Below are positions 7,483-17,378 of a stretch of 64,000 bases of DNA, in pieces. The notes under the pieces are model-generated. The model saw only the letters and a program-made list of their open reading frames with translations. It searched no databases and was not told the DNA's origin. The number at the start of each line of letters is the position of its first letter. Positions within the stretch are counted from its first letter, which is position 1. The stretch lies in contig CAJTDN010000007.1 in NCBI GenBank assembly GCA_910574865.1, positions 1 through 64,000 on the forward strand, given 5' to 3'. This DNA is from Lachnospiraceae bacterium (GTDB lineage Bacteria; Bacillota; Clostridia; Lachnospirales; Lachnospiraceae). The position numbers and the translations under genes are program-made.

Positions 7483-8499
7483 ATGTCTAGTCAGGTCTGC
7501 TCATTTACCGCGCTGACCATGCGAAAGTGTGATGGTGGAAAGGCGGATGGGAACATGAAGGTGGCGTTAATAGACAGCGGGATTCGAAAAGATTTGTTGG
7601 CAAACGCATGTGTGATTGAGGACTTGGTTGTCGAAGAATCCGGGAATATCCGTCCGCGTACCAAAAAGGATGGTATTTTGACCGCACACGGGACGGTATG
7701 CGCGCAAATTATAGAAAGGTACACGGATTCTGTGGAATTTTGCAGTTTGCAGATTTTTCGGGACGTTAGCGAGTCGGCGACGTTTGACCAATTATCGGCC
7801 GCTTTAAGGTGGTGTTTCGTACAGAATATACCGATTGTCCACATGAGCATCGGGACCACGAGGGCGCAAGACGCGGTTCTTTTGCGGAGAATTGTCGCGA
7901 AAATGTTTGGGAACGGACAAATACTTGTCGCCGCGTATAGTAATTCATCTTATGTTTCCTATCCGGCACAGTTTGGCGGCGTTTTTGGCGTTTCGGCAGG
8001 TCATGGGTTGAGAGGGATTCAATATGAAACCGATGACGTTCGAAAAGATATGAATTTTGTTGCGTCGTCAAAGCATGTCGTGATTACGCCTACGGGTGAT
8101 AAACAAGAAACGCCTATGGCGAACAGTTTTGCGGCACCCACGGTAACGGCGGCCGTATGCCGGATTTTAAAAAGAGCGAAGTCACCAATGAACGCGTGCG
8201 AAGTTTATTATGCGCTGACTGGAAAAAAGGCTGAGCCGATGCGGCCGGACTTTATTGAGGACGCGATTATCGTCAATCCGTCAAATTGTGTGTTGCATCG
8301 GCCTTTTTTATTTTTTGAGGTTACAAAATATGTGAACTCGTTAAAGGAACTTTCAGATGACGAGAAAGAAAATCAAAGTATTGTGTACATACCAAAGAAA
8401 ACAGATGATGGAAACCCGGAAGATGATATCAGCCGCATAAAGAGGCTGTTGTACTGCGGGGATGGCGAGGGGACAAAAGCACGGGAAAGAAGATTGTAA
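7483..8499 (+). CDS. Subtilisin-like (S8) serine protease of the peptide cluster
   Basis: This protein of up to 338 residues carries a complete subtilase triad: Asp31 (ALIDSG), His69 (TAHGT) and Ser215 (ANSFAAPT), with Asn154 as oxyanion residue. It has no signal peptide and no prodomain, so it should act in the cytoplasm. Its place at the end of the operon, behind an exporter that lacks a peptidase, makes it the likely leader- or tail-cleaving enzyme. The start is uncertain. The ATG at 7483 has AGGGG immediately before it, and an in-frame ATG at 7555 begins MKVALIDSG. The last 90 residues are a less conserved tail. Confidence 0.85.
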   Translation: MSSQVCSFTALTMRKCDGGKADGNMKVALIDSGIRKDLLANACVIEDLVVEESGNIRPRTKKDGILTAHGTVCAQIIERYTDSVEFCSLQIFRDVSESATFDQLSAALRWCFVQNIPIVHMSIGTTRAQDAVLLRRIVAKMFGNGQILVAAYSNSSYVSYPAQFGGVFGVSAGHGLRGIQYETDDVRKDMNFVASSKHVVITPTGDKQETPMANSFAAPTVTAAVCRILKRAKSPMNACEVYYALTGKKAEPMRPDFIEDAIIVNPSNCVLHRPFLFFEVTKYVNSLKELSDDEKENQSIVYIPKKTDDGNPEDDISRIKRLLYCGDGEGTKARERRL

Positions 8500-8550
8500 A
8501 GCGCACTATAGGATTCCTGCGAAATATACAAAGAGCGATATCGTCCTGCT

Positions 8551-8586
8551 ATAGCGTCCGTGTTGCCTTCTGTACACCGACGCTAT
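8551..8586. repeat. Palindromic repeat A, copy 1
   Basis: ATAGCGTCCGTGT (8551-8563) pairs with ACACCGACGCTAT (8574-8586) with one mismatch and a ten-base loop. The same palindrome recurs at 12148 and 34758, with a half-copy at 16553. Here it follows the last gene of the peptide cluster but has no T-run, so it is a weak terminator at best. Confidence 0.8.
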
Positions 8587-8666
8587 GATTATATAATAAA
8601 CATGTTTTCATAAATGGAAAGATACCTTTGACAGGCAATTTTAAATGGCTGGATGGCATTACACTC

Positions 8667-8867
8667 ACGGCCAGATAGGCCGTCAATTGTAACCGTTTTG
8701 GGGTTACAGTTCAGTCCCCGGCCAATCACTACGCTGATTGGCCGGGAGGATGCACATAAATCTGGCCGATGCATCACCCGCTTTGCCATAGGCAAATTAA
8801 AATGCGGGCGATGCCTGTTACAATTTGGTCCCGCGCTGGCGTGGGGCTGAATTGTAACCGTTTTGGG
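8667..8867. repeat. Structured non-coding element between the island and glnS
   Basis: Within the gene-free stretch 8500-9060 lie three hairpins: ACGGCC/GGCCGT (8667-8683), a perfect 11-bp stem CCCGGCCAATC/GATTGGCCGGG (8717-8746), and a nested stem at 8771-8814. They are interleaved with a direct repeat AATTGTAACCGTTTTGGG at 8685 and 8850 and an inverted copy of its first nine bases at 8817. No ORF fits. It could be a degraded miniature mobile element or an intergenic repeat cassette. Repeated flanks around hairpins favour a mobile origin. Confidence 0.6.
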
Positions 8868-8898
8868 ACAGAAGCTTCAAAAAATCGAAAAGTATCAC

Positions 8899-8927
8899 TT
8901 GCCGACTTGTGGAATATATGGTAAACT
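8899..8927 (+). promoter_or_regulatory. Possible glnS promoter
   Basis: TTGCCG, a 17-base spacer and TAAACT lie 134 bases before the glnS start. The match is only fair. The rest of the leader has a small hairpin (GGGCAT/ATGCCC) but no T-box motif. Confidence 0.35.
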
Positions 8928-9060
8928 TGTGGGCATGACCGTGATGCCCGTCACACTACACTAATGCCTTGTTCCATTGACTTTCAGCAAAAGGGGACAA
9001 GACACTGGGCCGGCGTGGAGGGGCATAACGGATTTTTAACGGCGGTCGCAGGAGGAAGAG

Positions 9061-10728
<1,668 letters not shown>

Positions 10729-10732
10729 GATT

Positions 10733-12145
10733 ATGAACGAATTGACGATTCACCTCCGGCCGAAGTCGGAAATGCCCTTATATGAGCAGATTTACCAGTA
10801 TGTGAAGAAGGACATTCAGGACGGCCGGTTGAAAAGCGGGGAGCGGCTTCCTTCCACCAGGGCCTTGTGCAGGCATCTGGAAGTGAGCAGGAGCACCGTG
10901 GAGCTGGCCTACGAGCAGCTTTTGTCGGAAGGGTATATCGAGTCGCGGCCTTGCAGCGGCTATTTCGTGGCGGAAGTGGGGGGACTCTACCGTCTGGAGT
11001 CCCCGTCGCGGGGGAAAAAGGAGATTCCCCGTGACACGGGCGGGCGATTTCTTTATGACTTTACCCCGAACGGCGTGGATTTGGATTATTTTCCTTACGG
11101 CGTGTGGCGGAAGCTTTCGCGGGAGAGCCTGCTTGATGACAAGGCGGAGTTGTTTTCCCTGGGCGATTCCCAGGGGGAGCTTGGGCTTCGAAGGGCCATT
11201 TGCGATTACCTGCACCAGGCGCGGGGTGTCAATTGCGGACCCGAACAGATTGTCATCGGCGCGGGCAATGATTATCTCGTGATGCTTTTGAACACGGTGA
11301 TTGGCAACGCCCACAAGGTGGCGTTCGAGAATCCCACGTATAAGCGCGACTATCGGTTGTTCCGGACGCTTTCTTGCGACGTGTGCACGGTGGACATGGA
11401 CGCTTCCGGGATGAACGTGGAAAAACTGGCCGCCTCCGAAGCCGACATCGCTTTCGTGATGCCCTCCCACCAGTATCCGCTAGGAATCGTGATGCCGATC
11501 AAACGGCGTTTGGAATTGCTTTCCTGGGCGGGGGCGAAGGAAGGGCGTTATATCATAGAAGACGACTATGACAGTGAATTTCGTTATAAAGGCAAGCCGA
11601 TACCGGCCCTGCAGGGATATGACCGCGGGGGACGGGTGATTTATATCGGCACGTTTTCCAAGTCCATCGCGCCGGCCATCCGCATCAGTTACATGGTGCT
11701 TCCGCCGTCCTTGCTTGAAGCATACCGTCGGCGGGGCGCGTTCCTGCATTCGACCGTGTCGCGCATCAACCAGCAGGTCTTGCAGCGGTTCATGGAAGAG
11801 GGGTATTATGAAAGGCACTTGAACCGGATGCGGGCGTTGTACAAGGGCCGCCATGACGTGCTGCTTGCGGCATTAAAACAGGTGCGGGTGAAATTCCAGA
11901 TTACGGGCGAACACGCCGGCGTCCATTTGCTGCTTAGGTTTGACACGGGATGGACGGAAGACGAGCTGATTTTGCGGGCGGCCGACAAGGGGGTAAGGGT
12001 GTACGGGCTTTCGGACTACGTGGTGGGGCAGGACTCCGGCCATTTGAAGCATGGGGACACCCCTACGATAATCCTGGGGTATGCGAAAATGAAAGAAGAA
12101 GACATTATGCAGGCCGTGCGGCTTCTTGACAAGGCGTGGGGATGA
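10733..12145 (+). CDS. MocR/PdxR-type regulator (GntR helix-turn-helix plus aminotransferase domain)
   Basis: This 470-residue protein pairs an N-terminal GntR winged helix (about 10-78, with LPSTRALCRHLEVSRSTVELAYEQL) with a fold-type I aminotransferase domain. The PLP lysine is in GTFSKSIAPAIR. Such regulators control genes of vitamin B6, GABA or amino-acid metabolism; which ones cannot be told here. Only four bases separate it from glnS and its own ribosome site is weak, so translation is probably coupled. The palindrome that follows ends in CCTTTT and may stop transcription. Confidence 0.9.
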   Translation: MNELTIHLRPKSEMPLYEQIYQYVKKDIQDGRLKSGERLPSTRALCRHLEVSRSTVELAYEQLLSEGYIESRPCSGYFVAEVGGLYRLESPSRGKKEIPRDTGGRFLYDFTPNGVDLDYFPYGVWRKLSRESLLDDKAELFSLGDSQGELGLRRAICDYLHQARGVNCGPEQIVIGAGNDYLVMLLNTVIGNAHKVAFENPTYKRDYRLFRTLSCDVCTVDMDASGMNVEKLAASEADIAFVMPSHQYPLGIVMPIKRRLELLSWAGAKEGRYIIEDDYDSEFRYKGKPIPALQGYDRGGRVIYIGTFSKSIAPAIRISYMVLPPSLLEAYRRRGAFLHSTVSRINQQVLQRFMEEGYYERHLNRMRALYKGRHDVLLAALKQVRVKFQITGEHAGVHLLLRFDTGWTEDELILRAADKGVRVYGLSDYVVGQDSGHLKHGDTPTIILGYAKMKEEDIMQAVRLLDKAWG

Positions 12146-12147
12146 AA

Positions 12148-12182
12148 ATAGCGTCGGTGTGATAACTCATACATCGACGCTA
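12148..12182. repeat. Palindromic repeat A, copy 2 (possible terminator)
   Basis: TAGCGTCGGTGT pairs with ACATCGACGCTA across a ten-base loop, with one G-T wobble, and is followed by CCTTTT. The core matches the copy at 8551. It starts three bases after the MocR gene stop, so here it may serve as its terminator. Confidence 0.75.
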
Positions 12183-12205
12183 CCTTTTATGAATTGTGGC
12201 ATTTG

Positions 12206-12433
12206 TCATTCAATCTTATCGTCTGCTGGCGTTTTGTCCGCCTTTTTCAAAGGAACATAGTCACGTTCGATTATCGGTTGCAAATCCGTATCCAGGCTAA
12301 ACTCTTCATCATCCGCGGCGTGGCCGCTGCCCAAATCAATGTCCACGCGGGTCTTATGGAGGTAGGAGGCGAGCAGTCCGGCGATGGTTCCGAGAACTGC
12401 CAGCGCGGTGAGGCATTTTAAAAGTTTCTTCAA
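12206..12433 (-). CDS. Small membrane-anchored protein, unknown function
   Basis: This 75-residue protein has one N-terminal hydrophobic segment (LLKCLTALAVLGTIAGLLASYL) followed by a charged, acidic exterior or cytosolic part. The start is a TTG at 12431-12433 with GGGGAG seven bases upstream. A nearby ATG is out of frame. The cysteine at position 7 is too early for a clear lipobox. It is convergent with the MocR gene, and its 3' end abuts the palindromic repeat. It has no recognisable family and is judged real because of the good ribosome site and TM pattern. Confidence 0.6.
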   Translation of the reverse strand: MKKLLKCLTALAVLGTIAGLLASYLHKTRVDIDLGSGHAADDEEFSLDTDLQPIIERDYVPLKKADKTPADDKIE

Positions 12434-12774
12434 TGCATAACTCCCCTTTCAAAATAATTTGGCGGTGTGAAGTCGCGAAGCGAATCGCGGGAACCACACG
12501 TCATTATTCTAATACGAATCAGGAAAAAAGACAATGGTTTTTGCGAAAAGTTAAGAATTGGCGGAAAGTTAAGAATTGATTAAGGAATTAGATTGATGAA
12601 AGTGGAAAAGTGTGCTACACTATTATACTGTCATACGGAACGGCTTGTGTATCATATGTGTCAGAAGGTTTGACAAGTTTGTCATGGGGCGTTCATGCGT
12701 GGAACATGTTTTTGGGTTCTTATTTGCGGGTACGTGAAATGTACAAGGGAGCCTTTGGGGAGGTACGAGAAAAG
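12434..12774 (+). promoter_or_regulatory. Promoter region of the cardiolipin synthase gene, with direct repeats
   Basis: A promoter TTGATG (12593-12598), 17 bases, TACACT (12616-12621) is seen. Just upstream, AAAGTTAAGAATTG occurs twice (12547-12560 and 12565-12578), 18 bp apart, and a third degenerate version follows. Such phased direct repeats can be binding sites for a response regulator. The promoter overlaps the earliest possible GTG start (12610), so the gene must begin further downstream. Confidence 0.55.
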
Positions 12775-14346
12775 ATGGCGGAACACAAGGCGGTAAAAAA
12801 GGCGAAAAAAGGGATTTTGAGCGTGGTATTCAGTCGTACGGCATTGGTTGCCGTACTTATTTTATTGCAGGTCGGCGTGCTGGCGGCGTTGACGCAGTGG
12901 CCCGAGTCGTTGAGCCAGTACCAGTATCTGGCGTATATGATTCAGACGGTAATTCAGGCGGGCGTCATCATTTACATCATCAATACGAGGGGCAACCCGG
13001 AGGTCATGTGCACGTGGATTCTGTTGATTTTGGTTTTCCCGGTATTTGGCTGCCTCTTTTACATTTACGTGAGGCTGGATCTTGGCAACAGGTACATCGG
13101 AAAGAAGCTTGAGCACGAGCAGCTGCAGACGTGGCCGTACATGCGCCAGAAGAAAAGCATTATCGAGGACTTGCGGCTTAGCAAACCAGCGAACGCAAAT
13201 TTGGCATATTACATGAACCACCAGCTCCATTATCCGACATATCGCAACACGAAGGCTGAATATTACAAGTGCGGGGAGGATAATTTCCCGATTTTCCTGG
13301 AAGAACTGAAAAAGGCCAAAAGGTTTATTTTCATGGAGTATTTTATTGTCGCGGAAGGAAGGATGTGGGGCGGCATCCTGGAAGTCTTGAAGCAAAAGGC
13401 AGCCCAGGGCGTGGAGGTACGTTTCATGTATGACGGGATGTGCAGCGTTTCACTTTTGCCGTACAATTATCCAAAGGAAATTCAAAAGCTTGGAATCCAG
13501 TGCAAGATGTTTTCACCCATCCGCCCGGTGCTCACCACCAGCCAGAACAACCGCGACCATCGGAAAATCTGCGTGATTGACGGAAACGTGGGATTTACCG
13601 GCGGCATTAATCTGGCGGACGAGTATATTAATGAAAAGGAACGCTTTGGTTACTGGAAGGACAACGCCATCATGATTAAGGGTGACGCGGTGAGGAGCCT
13701 GACGCTTTTGTTCCTACAAATGTGGAACGTGACGGAGACGGGAAAGGAAGATTACGAGCGTTATCTCGTCCCGCAGGAGCGGGAATTGCACCGAGAACTT
13801 GGGTTTATCACGCCTTACGGGGACAGCCCGTTTGACAAGGAAAACGTCGGAGCGGAAGTATATTGCCATATTTTGAACCATGCCAAGAAGTACGTGCATG
13901 TCATGACCCCATACTTAATCATTGACAACCAGATGGTGGACACGCTGACGCGCGCGGCGAAAAGCGGGATTGACGTGAAAATCATCATGCCGGGCATCCC
14001 GGACAAGTGGTACGCGTTCGCGGTGGCAAAGACATATTATCGGGACCTGATTTCGGCGGGGGTGAAGATTTACGAGTTCACGCCGGGGTTCGTACATTCC
14101 AAGGTGTTCGTCTCGGATGACGACACGGCCACGGTCGGCACGGTAAATCTGGATTATAGGAGCCTGTATTTGCATTTTGAGTGCGGCTTGTTCTTTTATA
14201 ATAATCCGGTGGTGCGAAGCGTGGAGAAGGATTTTCAGGAGACGCTCCGGCAGTGTACGAGCATTTCCGTGTCGGACATCAAGAAGATTTCGCCGTTCAT
14301 GATGCTTTGCGGGAGGGTGCTTAGGCTGGTCGCGCCGCTCATGTGA
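12775..14346 (+). CDS. cls: Cardiolipin synthase (phospholipase D family)
   Basis: This enzyme joins two phosphatidylglycerols into cardiolipin at the cytoplasmic membrane. Two N-terminal membrane helices (about residues 17-85) are followed by two phospholipase D domains. Their HKD motifs are HRKICVIDGNVGFTGG and HSKVFVSDDDTATVGT. The frame is open from 12610, but the promoter lies inside that stretch. The ATG at 12775, behind GGGGAGG, gives 523 residues, near the usual length. A repeat region, not an obvious terminator, follows the stop. Confidence 0.93.
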   Translation: MAEHKAVKKAKKGILSVVFSRTALVAVLILLQVGVLAALTQWPESLSQYQYLAYMIQTVIQAGVIIYIINTRGNPEVMCTWILLILVFPVFGCLFYIYVRLDLGNRYIGKKLEHEQLQTWPYMRQKKSIIEDLRLSKPANANLAYYMNHQLHYPTYRNTKAEYYKCGEDNFPIFLEELKKAKRFIFMEYFIVAEGRMWGGILEVLKQKAAQGVEVRFMYDGMCSVSLLPYNYPKEIQKLGIQCKMFSPIRPVLTTSQNNRDHRKICVIDGNVGFTGGINLADEYINEKERFGYWKDNAIMIKGDAVRSLTLLFLQMWNVTETGKEDYERYLVPQERELHRELGFITPYGDSPFDKENVGAEVYCHILNHAKKYVHVMTPYLIIDNQMVDTLTRAAKSGIDVKIIMPGIPDKWYAFAVAKTYYRDLISAGVKIYEFTPGFVHSKVFVSDDDTATVGTVNLDYRSLYLHFECGLFFYNNPVVRSVEKDFQETLRQCTSISVSDIKKISPFMMLCGRVLRLVAPLM

Positions 14347-14356
14347 TGAGATGATA

Positions 14357-14498
14357 CCAGGGTCAAAAGGTCATGTATGACATGCCTGCATGGCAATACA
14401 TGACTTTGGGAGTGCGTAAAACACCGAAAAGAACTTCCTCTTAAATGAGCGGATTTGAGGTGTTCGGGATTGCGGGAGCACATGGTGCGTAGTAATCC
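14357..14498 (+). repeat. Dispersed repeat B, copy 1 (upstream of purA)
   Basis: The element starts with CCAGGGTCAAAAGGTCATGTAT, whose GTCATGTAT pairs with ATACATGAC after a 17-base loop. It continues through GTAAAACACCGA, the 20-base block ATGAGCGGATTTGAGGTGTT, and GGATTGCGGGAGCAC. The last two blocks recur exactly, on the other strand, at 38367-38495. It fills most of the gap between cls and purA, a 311-base stretch that holds no gene. Confidence 0.8.
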
Positions 14499-14539
14499 AT
14501 AGGTATCATCAGGAAAGTCATTATAGATGAAAAAAACGT

Positions 14540-14568
14540 TTTACATGCATGGAAATATATAGTATAAT
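14540..14568 (+). promoter_or_regulatory. purA promoter
   Basis: TTTACA, a 17-base spacer and a perfect TATAAT lie 90 bases before the purA ATG. No purine riboswitch was seen in the short leader. Confidence 0.75.
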
Positions 14569-14657
14569 CATTTCGGCATTCCTTTTTGAAGTGTCTGGAA
14601 ACGGAAGTGCCATGTAAATGATGTGGATTTGAAATGATACACAGGAGGTCGTGTAAG

Positions 14658-15938
14658 ATGGTAAAGGCAGTAGTTGGAGCAAACTGGGGTGACGAGGGCA
14701 AGGGCAAGATTACCGACATGCTCGGCAAGGAAGCGGATATTATCGTGCGGTTCCAAGGCGGGGCGAACGCGGGGCACACGATCGTGAACGATTACGGCAA
14801 GTTCGCGTTGCACACGTTGCCGTCGGGAGTGTTTTACAATCATACGACGAGCATTATCGGAAACGGGGTGGCGTTGGACGTTCCCCGATTGTTCGAGGAA
14901 GTGAAGTCCATCGTGGACAAGGGCGTTCCGATGCCGAAGATTCTGGTCTCCGACCGGGCGCAGATCGTGATGTCCTACCACAAGCTTCTTGACACTTACG
15001 AGGAGGAACGTCTGGGCGGCAAGTCCTTTGGTTCCACGAAGTCCGGCATCGCGCCGTTTTATTCTGACAAGTACGCGAAGACGGGATTCCAGGTCAGCGA
15101 GCTGTTTGATGACGTGCTTTTGAGGGAAAAAGTGGTGCGGGTGGCGGAGCAGAAGAATATCCTTTTCGAGCATTTGTACCACAAGCCGCTCTTGGATCCG
15201 GACGAGATATATAAGGAACTCCAAGGGTATAAGAAGATGGTGGAGCCGTTCGTGTGCGACGTGTCCATGTTCCTGCATAATGCACTAAAAGAGGGAAAGA
15301 ATATTTTGCTGGAAGGACAACTGGGTTCCTTGAAAGATCCCGACCACGGCATTTACCCGATGGTCACGTCTTCCTCCACGCTGGCGGCTTATGGCGCCAT
15401 CGGGGCGGGGATTCCGCCTTATGAAATCAAGCAGATTATCACCGTCTGCAAGGCGTATTCGAGCGCGGTCGGGGCCGGAGCCTTCGTCAGCGAGATTTTT
15501 GGGGACGAGGCGGACGAGTTGAGGAAGCGCGGCGGCGACGGCGGCGAGTATGGCGCGACGACGGGCCGTCCGAGGCGCATGGGATGGTTCGACTGCGTGG
15601 CGTCGAAATACGGATGCCGCATGCAGGGGACGACGGACGTGGCGTTTACGGTACTGGACGTGTTGGGATATTTGGACGAGATTCCGGTCTGCGTCGGTTA
15701 TGAGATTGACGGCAAGGTGACGACGGACTTCCCGGTTACCCACCTGCTTGAAAGGGCGAAACCGGTTTTGAAAACGCTTCCGGGTTGGGAGTGCGACATC
15801 CGCGGCATTCGGAAGTATGAGGATTTGCCACAAAATTGCCGTAAATACATTGAGTTTATCGAGGAGCAGATCGAGTACCCGATTACGATGATTAGCAACG
15901 GCCCGGGACGGGACGACATCATTTATCGGAAGAAATGA
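14658..15938 (+). CDS. purA: Adenylosuccinate synthetase
   Basis: This GTP-dependent enzyme joins aspartate to IMP in the first committed step to AMP. The N-terminal phosphate loop reads GANWGDEGKGKITD, followed by the conserved FQGGANAGHTI segment. The ATG at 14658 has AGGAGG nine bases upstream and gives 426 residues, typical for the family. An earlier in-frame start at 14634 has no ribosome site. It stands alone with its own promoter. A hairpin related to repeat B lies 100 bases after the stop. Confidence 0.97.
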   Translation: MVKAVVGANWGDEGKGKITDMLGKEADIIVRFQGGANAGHTIVNDYGKFALHTLPSGVFYNHTTSIIGNGVALDVPRLFEEVKSIVDKGVPMPKILVSDRAQIVMSYHKLLDTYEEERLGGKSFGSTKSGIAPFYSDKYAKTGFQVSELFDDVLLREKVVRVAEQKNILFEHLYHKPLLDPDEIYKELQGYKKMVEPFVCDVSMFLHNALKEGKNILLEGQLGSLKDPDHGIYPMVTSSSTLAAYGAIGAGIPPYEIKQIITVCKAYSSAVGAGAFVSEIFGDEADELRKRGGDGGEYGATTGRPRRMGWFDCVASKYGCRMQGTTDVAFTVLDVLGYLDEIPVCVGYEIDGKVTTDFPVTHLLERAKPVLKTLPGWECDIRGIRKYEDLPQNCRKYIEFIEEQIEYPITMISNGPGRDDIIYRKK

Positions 15939-16038
15939 CGAACGTCGGGCCGGGTGGTGGCTGCACCATGGGTGAACGGACAGTGGATTTGGTGGAAAAT
16001 GGTTCTATTTGTAGGTCTCCCTGCATATAAATGATATT

Positions 16039-16094
16039 GGGGTCAAGAGTTCATGTGTCTCGCGCAGGCATGAGAGGCATGGTCTTTTGGCCCC
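16039..16094. repeat. Hairpin related to repeat B
   Basis: GGGGTCAAGAGTTCATG (16039-16055) pairs with CATGGTCTTTTGGCCCC (16078-16094) with a few mismatches. The GGGTCAAxAG...CATG arm resembles the first part of repeat B, but the downstream blocks are absent. It may help end purA transcription. Confidence 0.5.
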
Positions 16095-16122
16095 GACTAT
16101 GTCTTTGCGGGAGGGAACGGAC

Positions 16123-16287
16123 ATGCAGGTGAACCAGGAGAGGCGATATGTCAATTGTATTTCCATAGAGGAGTATTTGGAAAGGAGGCAGGCGCGGGCG
16201 CGGGGGAGCGCGGAAAAAGAAGAGCATGCAAAACAAGTGGTCTTACATGCCGGAATCACGGAATGGTCGGATTTGTTTTATACTTGA
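16123..16287 (+). CDS. Small hypothetical protein
   Basis: This is a 54-residue ORF with GGGAGGG seven bases before the ATG. The product is hydrophilic and highly charged (EEYLERRQARARGSAEKEEH), with no membrane segment or known motif. It follows the hairpin after purA. The ribosome site is the main argument for it. It may be spurious. Confidence 0.35.
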   Translation: MQVNQERRYVNCISIEEYLERRQARARGSAEKEEHAKQVVLHAGITEWSDLFYT

Positions 16288-16307
16288 TTCGCGCGGGCAA
16301 CAAGGCT

Positions 16308-16523
16308 TCATGCCTCGTCGTCCCCGTCTTCGTGCCTTACCAATTTGCGGAACATTAAAAAGCCGTATAAAATGACCGGAACCAAAATCGTGGCGGCAAC
16401 GGCCGCCTTGAAGAGGCCGCTTGACAGCGGGTGGTCAATCAACGCGAAGACGAGGGTGCCCACGTACAAGAGGACTAATAGGATGGCGCCAAGGAGTGCG
16501 AGGACGCGCTTGGATTTTTTCAT
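16308..16523 (-). CDS. Small two-helix membrane protein, unknown function
   Basis: This 71-residue protein has two membrane helices (about 7-29 and 38-59) and an acidic tail, EDGDDEA. The ATG at 16523 has AAGGAAG seven bases upstream. It is transcribed towards the small ORF at 16123. Just upstream of it lies a half-copy of palindromic repeat A (16553-16565). No family is recognised. The short size and TM pair suggest a membrane stress or accessory protein, without further evidence. Confidence 0.65.
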   Translation of the reverse strand: MKKSKRVLALLGAILLVLLYVGTLVFALIDHPLSSGLFKAAVAATILVPVILYGFLMFRKLVRHEDGDDEA

Positions 16524-16552
16524 GGGGACACTTCCTTTCTGTCATAATCTAT

Positions 16553-16565
16553 ACACTGACGCTAT
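16553..16565. repeat. Half-copy of palindromic repeat A
   Basis: ACACTGACGCTAT matches the right arm of the palindrome at 8574-8586 (ACACCGACGCTAT) with one change, and the identity continues into GAT. No left arm is present. It lies in the leader of the small membrane protein gene on the minus strand. Confidence 0.5.
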
Positions 16566-16629
16566 GATACCATATTTTCCACATAAAATCATCATAATTG
16601 TGAAAAAAGAAAATTTTGTATTCTTTGTG

Positions 16630-16658
16630 TTGCAAAAATGTGAAATTTGGCATAAAAT
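16630..16658 (+). promoter_or_regulatory. Promoter of the SEC-C protein gene
   Basis: TTGCAA, a 17-base spacer and TAAAAT lie 73 bases before the ATG at 16732. Confidence 0.55.
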
Positions 16659-16731
16659 AAATAGTTATACGGCGACCGATGGATAACAATGCCCGGCCGC
16701 AAATATTCCATGGACAAAGGAGTTATTAAGA

Positions 16732-17247
16732 ATGAGTGACAAAAGCTTGCTTGAACAATGGCACGACATGGCATACAACCAGGAGCAGACGCAGGGGTGG
16801 ATGAAGAAGTTCTGGGACGAGTATTTCCAGATTGAGAAGGGGATTTACGAGCAGCTGCTTGCGAACCCGGACGAGGAAGTGACGGGAACGGTGAAAGGGC
16901 TGGCGGAGAAATATGGGCAGGAAGTTTTGACGATGGTTGGATTTTTGGACGGCATCAATGACAGCCTGAAGGAGCCGAACCCGATTGAGACGATGGACGA
17001 GGACACCCAGGTAAGCCTGGCTTTCGACAAGGAGAAGTTATACAAGAACATGGTGGACGCGAAGGCGGACTGGTTGTACGCCCTGCCGCAGTGGGACGAC
17101 ATTTTTGACAAGGAGACGCAGAAGGCGCTTTACCTGGAGCAGAAGGCGTCCGGCACGGTTCGCAAGGAGAAGAAGATTGGCCGTAACGACCCATGCCCAT
17201 GCGGAAGCGGGAAGAAATACAAGAAATGTTGCGGGAGAAACGCGTGA
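16732..17247 (+). CDS. SEC-C domain protein
   Basis: This 171-residue soluble protein is mostly helical and ends in a SEC-C zinc-binding motif, [19 protein letters not shown]. The same motif ends SecA and many small proteins that bind zinc or ribosomes. The rest (residues 1-140) is acidic and has no recognised domain. No membrane segment or signal is seen. It has its own promoter and an AAGGAG-like site. The exact function is unknown. It lies just upstream of thrS but with a 131-base gap. Confidence 0.8.
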   Translation: MSDKSLLEQWHDMAYNQEQTQGWMKKFWDEYFQIEKGIYEQLLANPDEEVTGTVKGLAEKYGQEVLTMVGFLDGINDSLKEPNPIETMDEDTQVSLAFDKEKLYKNMVDAKADWLYALPQWDDIFDKETQKALYLEQKASGTVRKEKKIGRNDPCPCGSGKKYKKCCGRNA

Positions 17248-17378
17248 ACCATGACGGGAGAGACCGCATGAAAGGCGGGCGGACGCGACACGGACGTCCG
17301 TATGGCAGACGTGCGGGGAAGCATGGGGAAGATAGAAAGATGCGAAAAGCCGCATAAGAGGAAAGGAATGATACGACA

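Noticed and set aside
2482-8499. Lanthipeptide or thiopeptide cluster
   Set aside because: No dehydratase, cyclase or YcaO protein is present; the only modifying enzyme seen is radical SAM.
8868-9060. T-box upstream of glnS
   Set aside because: The stretch has no conserved T-box bulge sequence and no terminator before the start codon.
12610-12774. N-terminal extension of cardiolipin synthase from a GTG start
   Set aside because: The promoter -10 box lies at 12616-12621, inside that extension, and there is no ribosome site.
14569-14657. Purine riboswitch before purA
   Set aside because: The leader is under 90 bases and lacks the conserved loop sequences of that riboswitch.
17248-17378. T-box upstream of thrS
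   Set aside because: No T-box sequence or specifier stem was found in the short gap.
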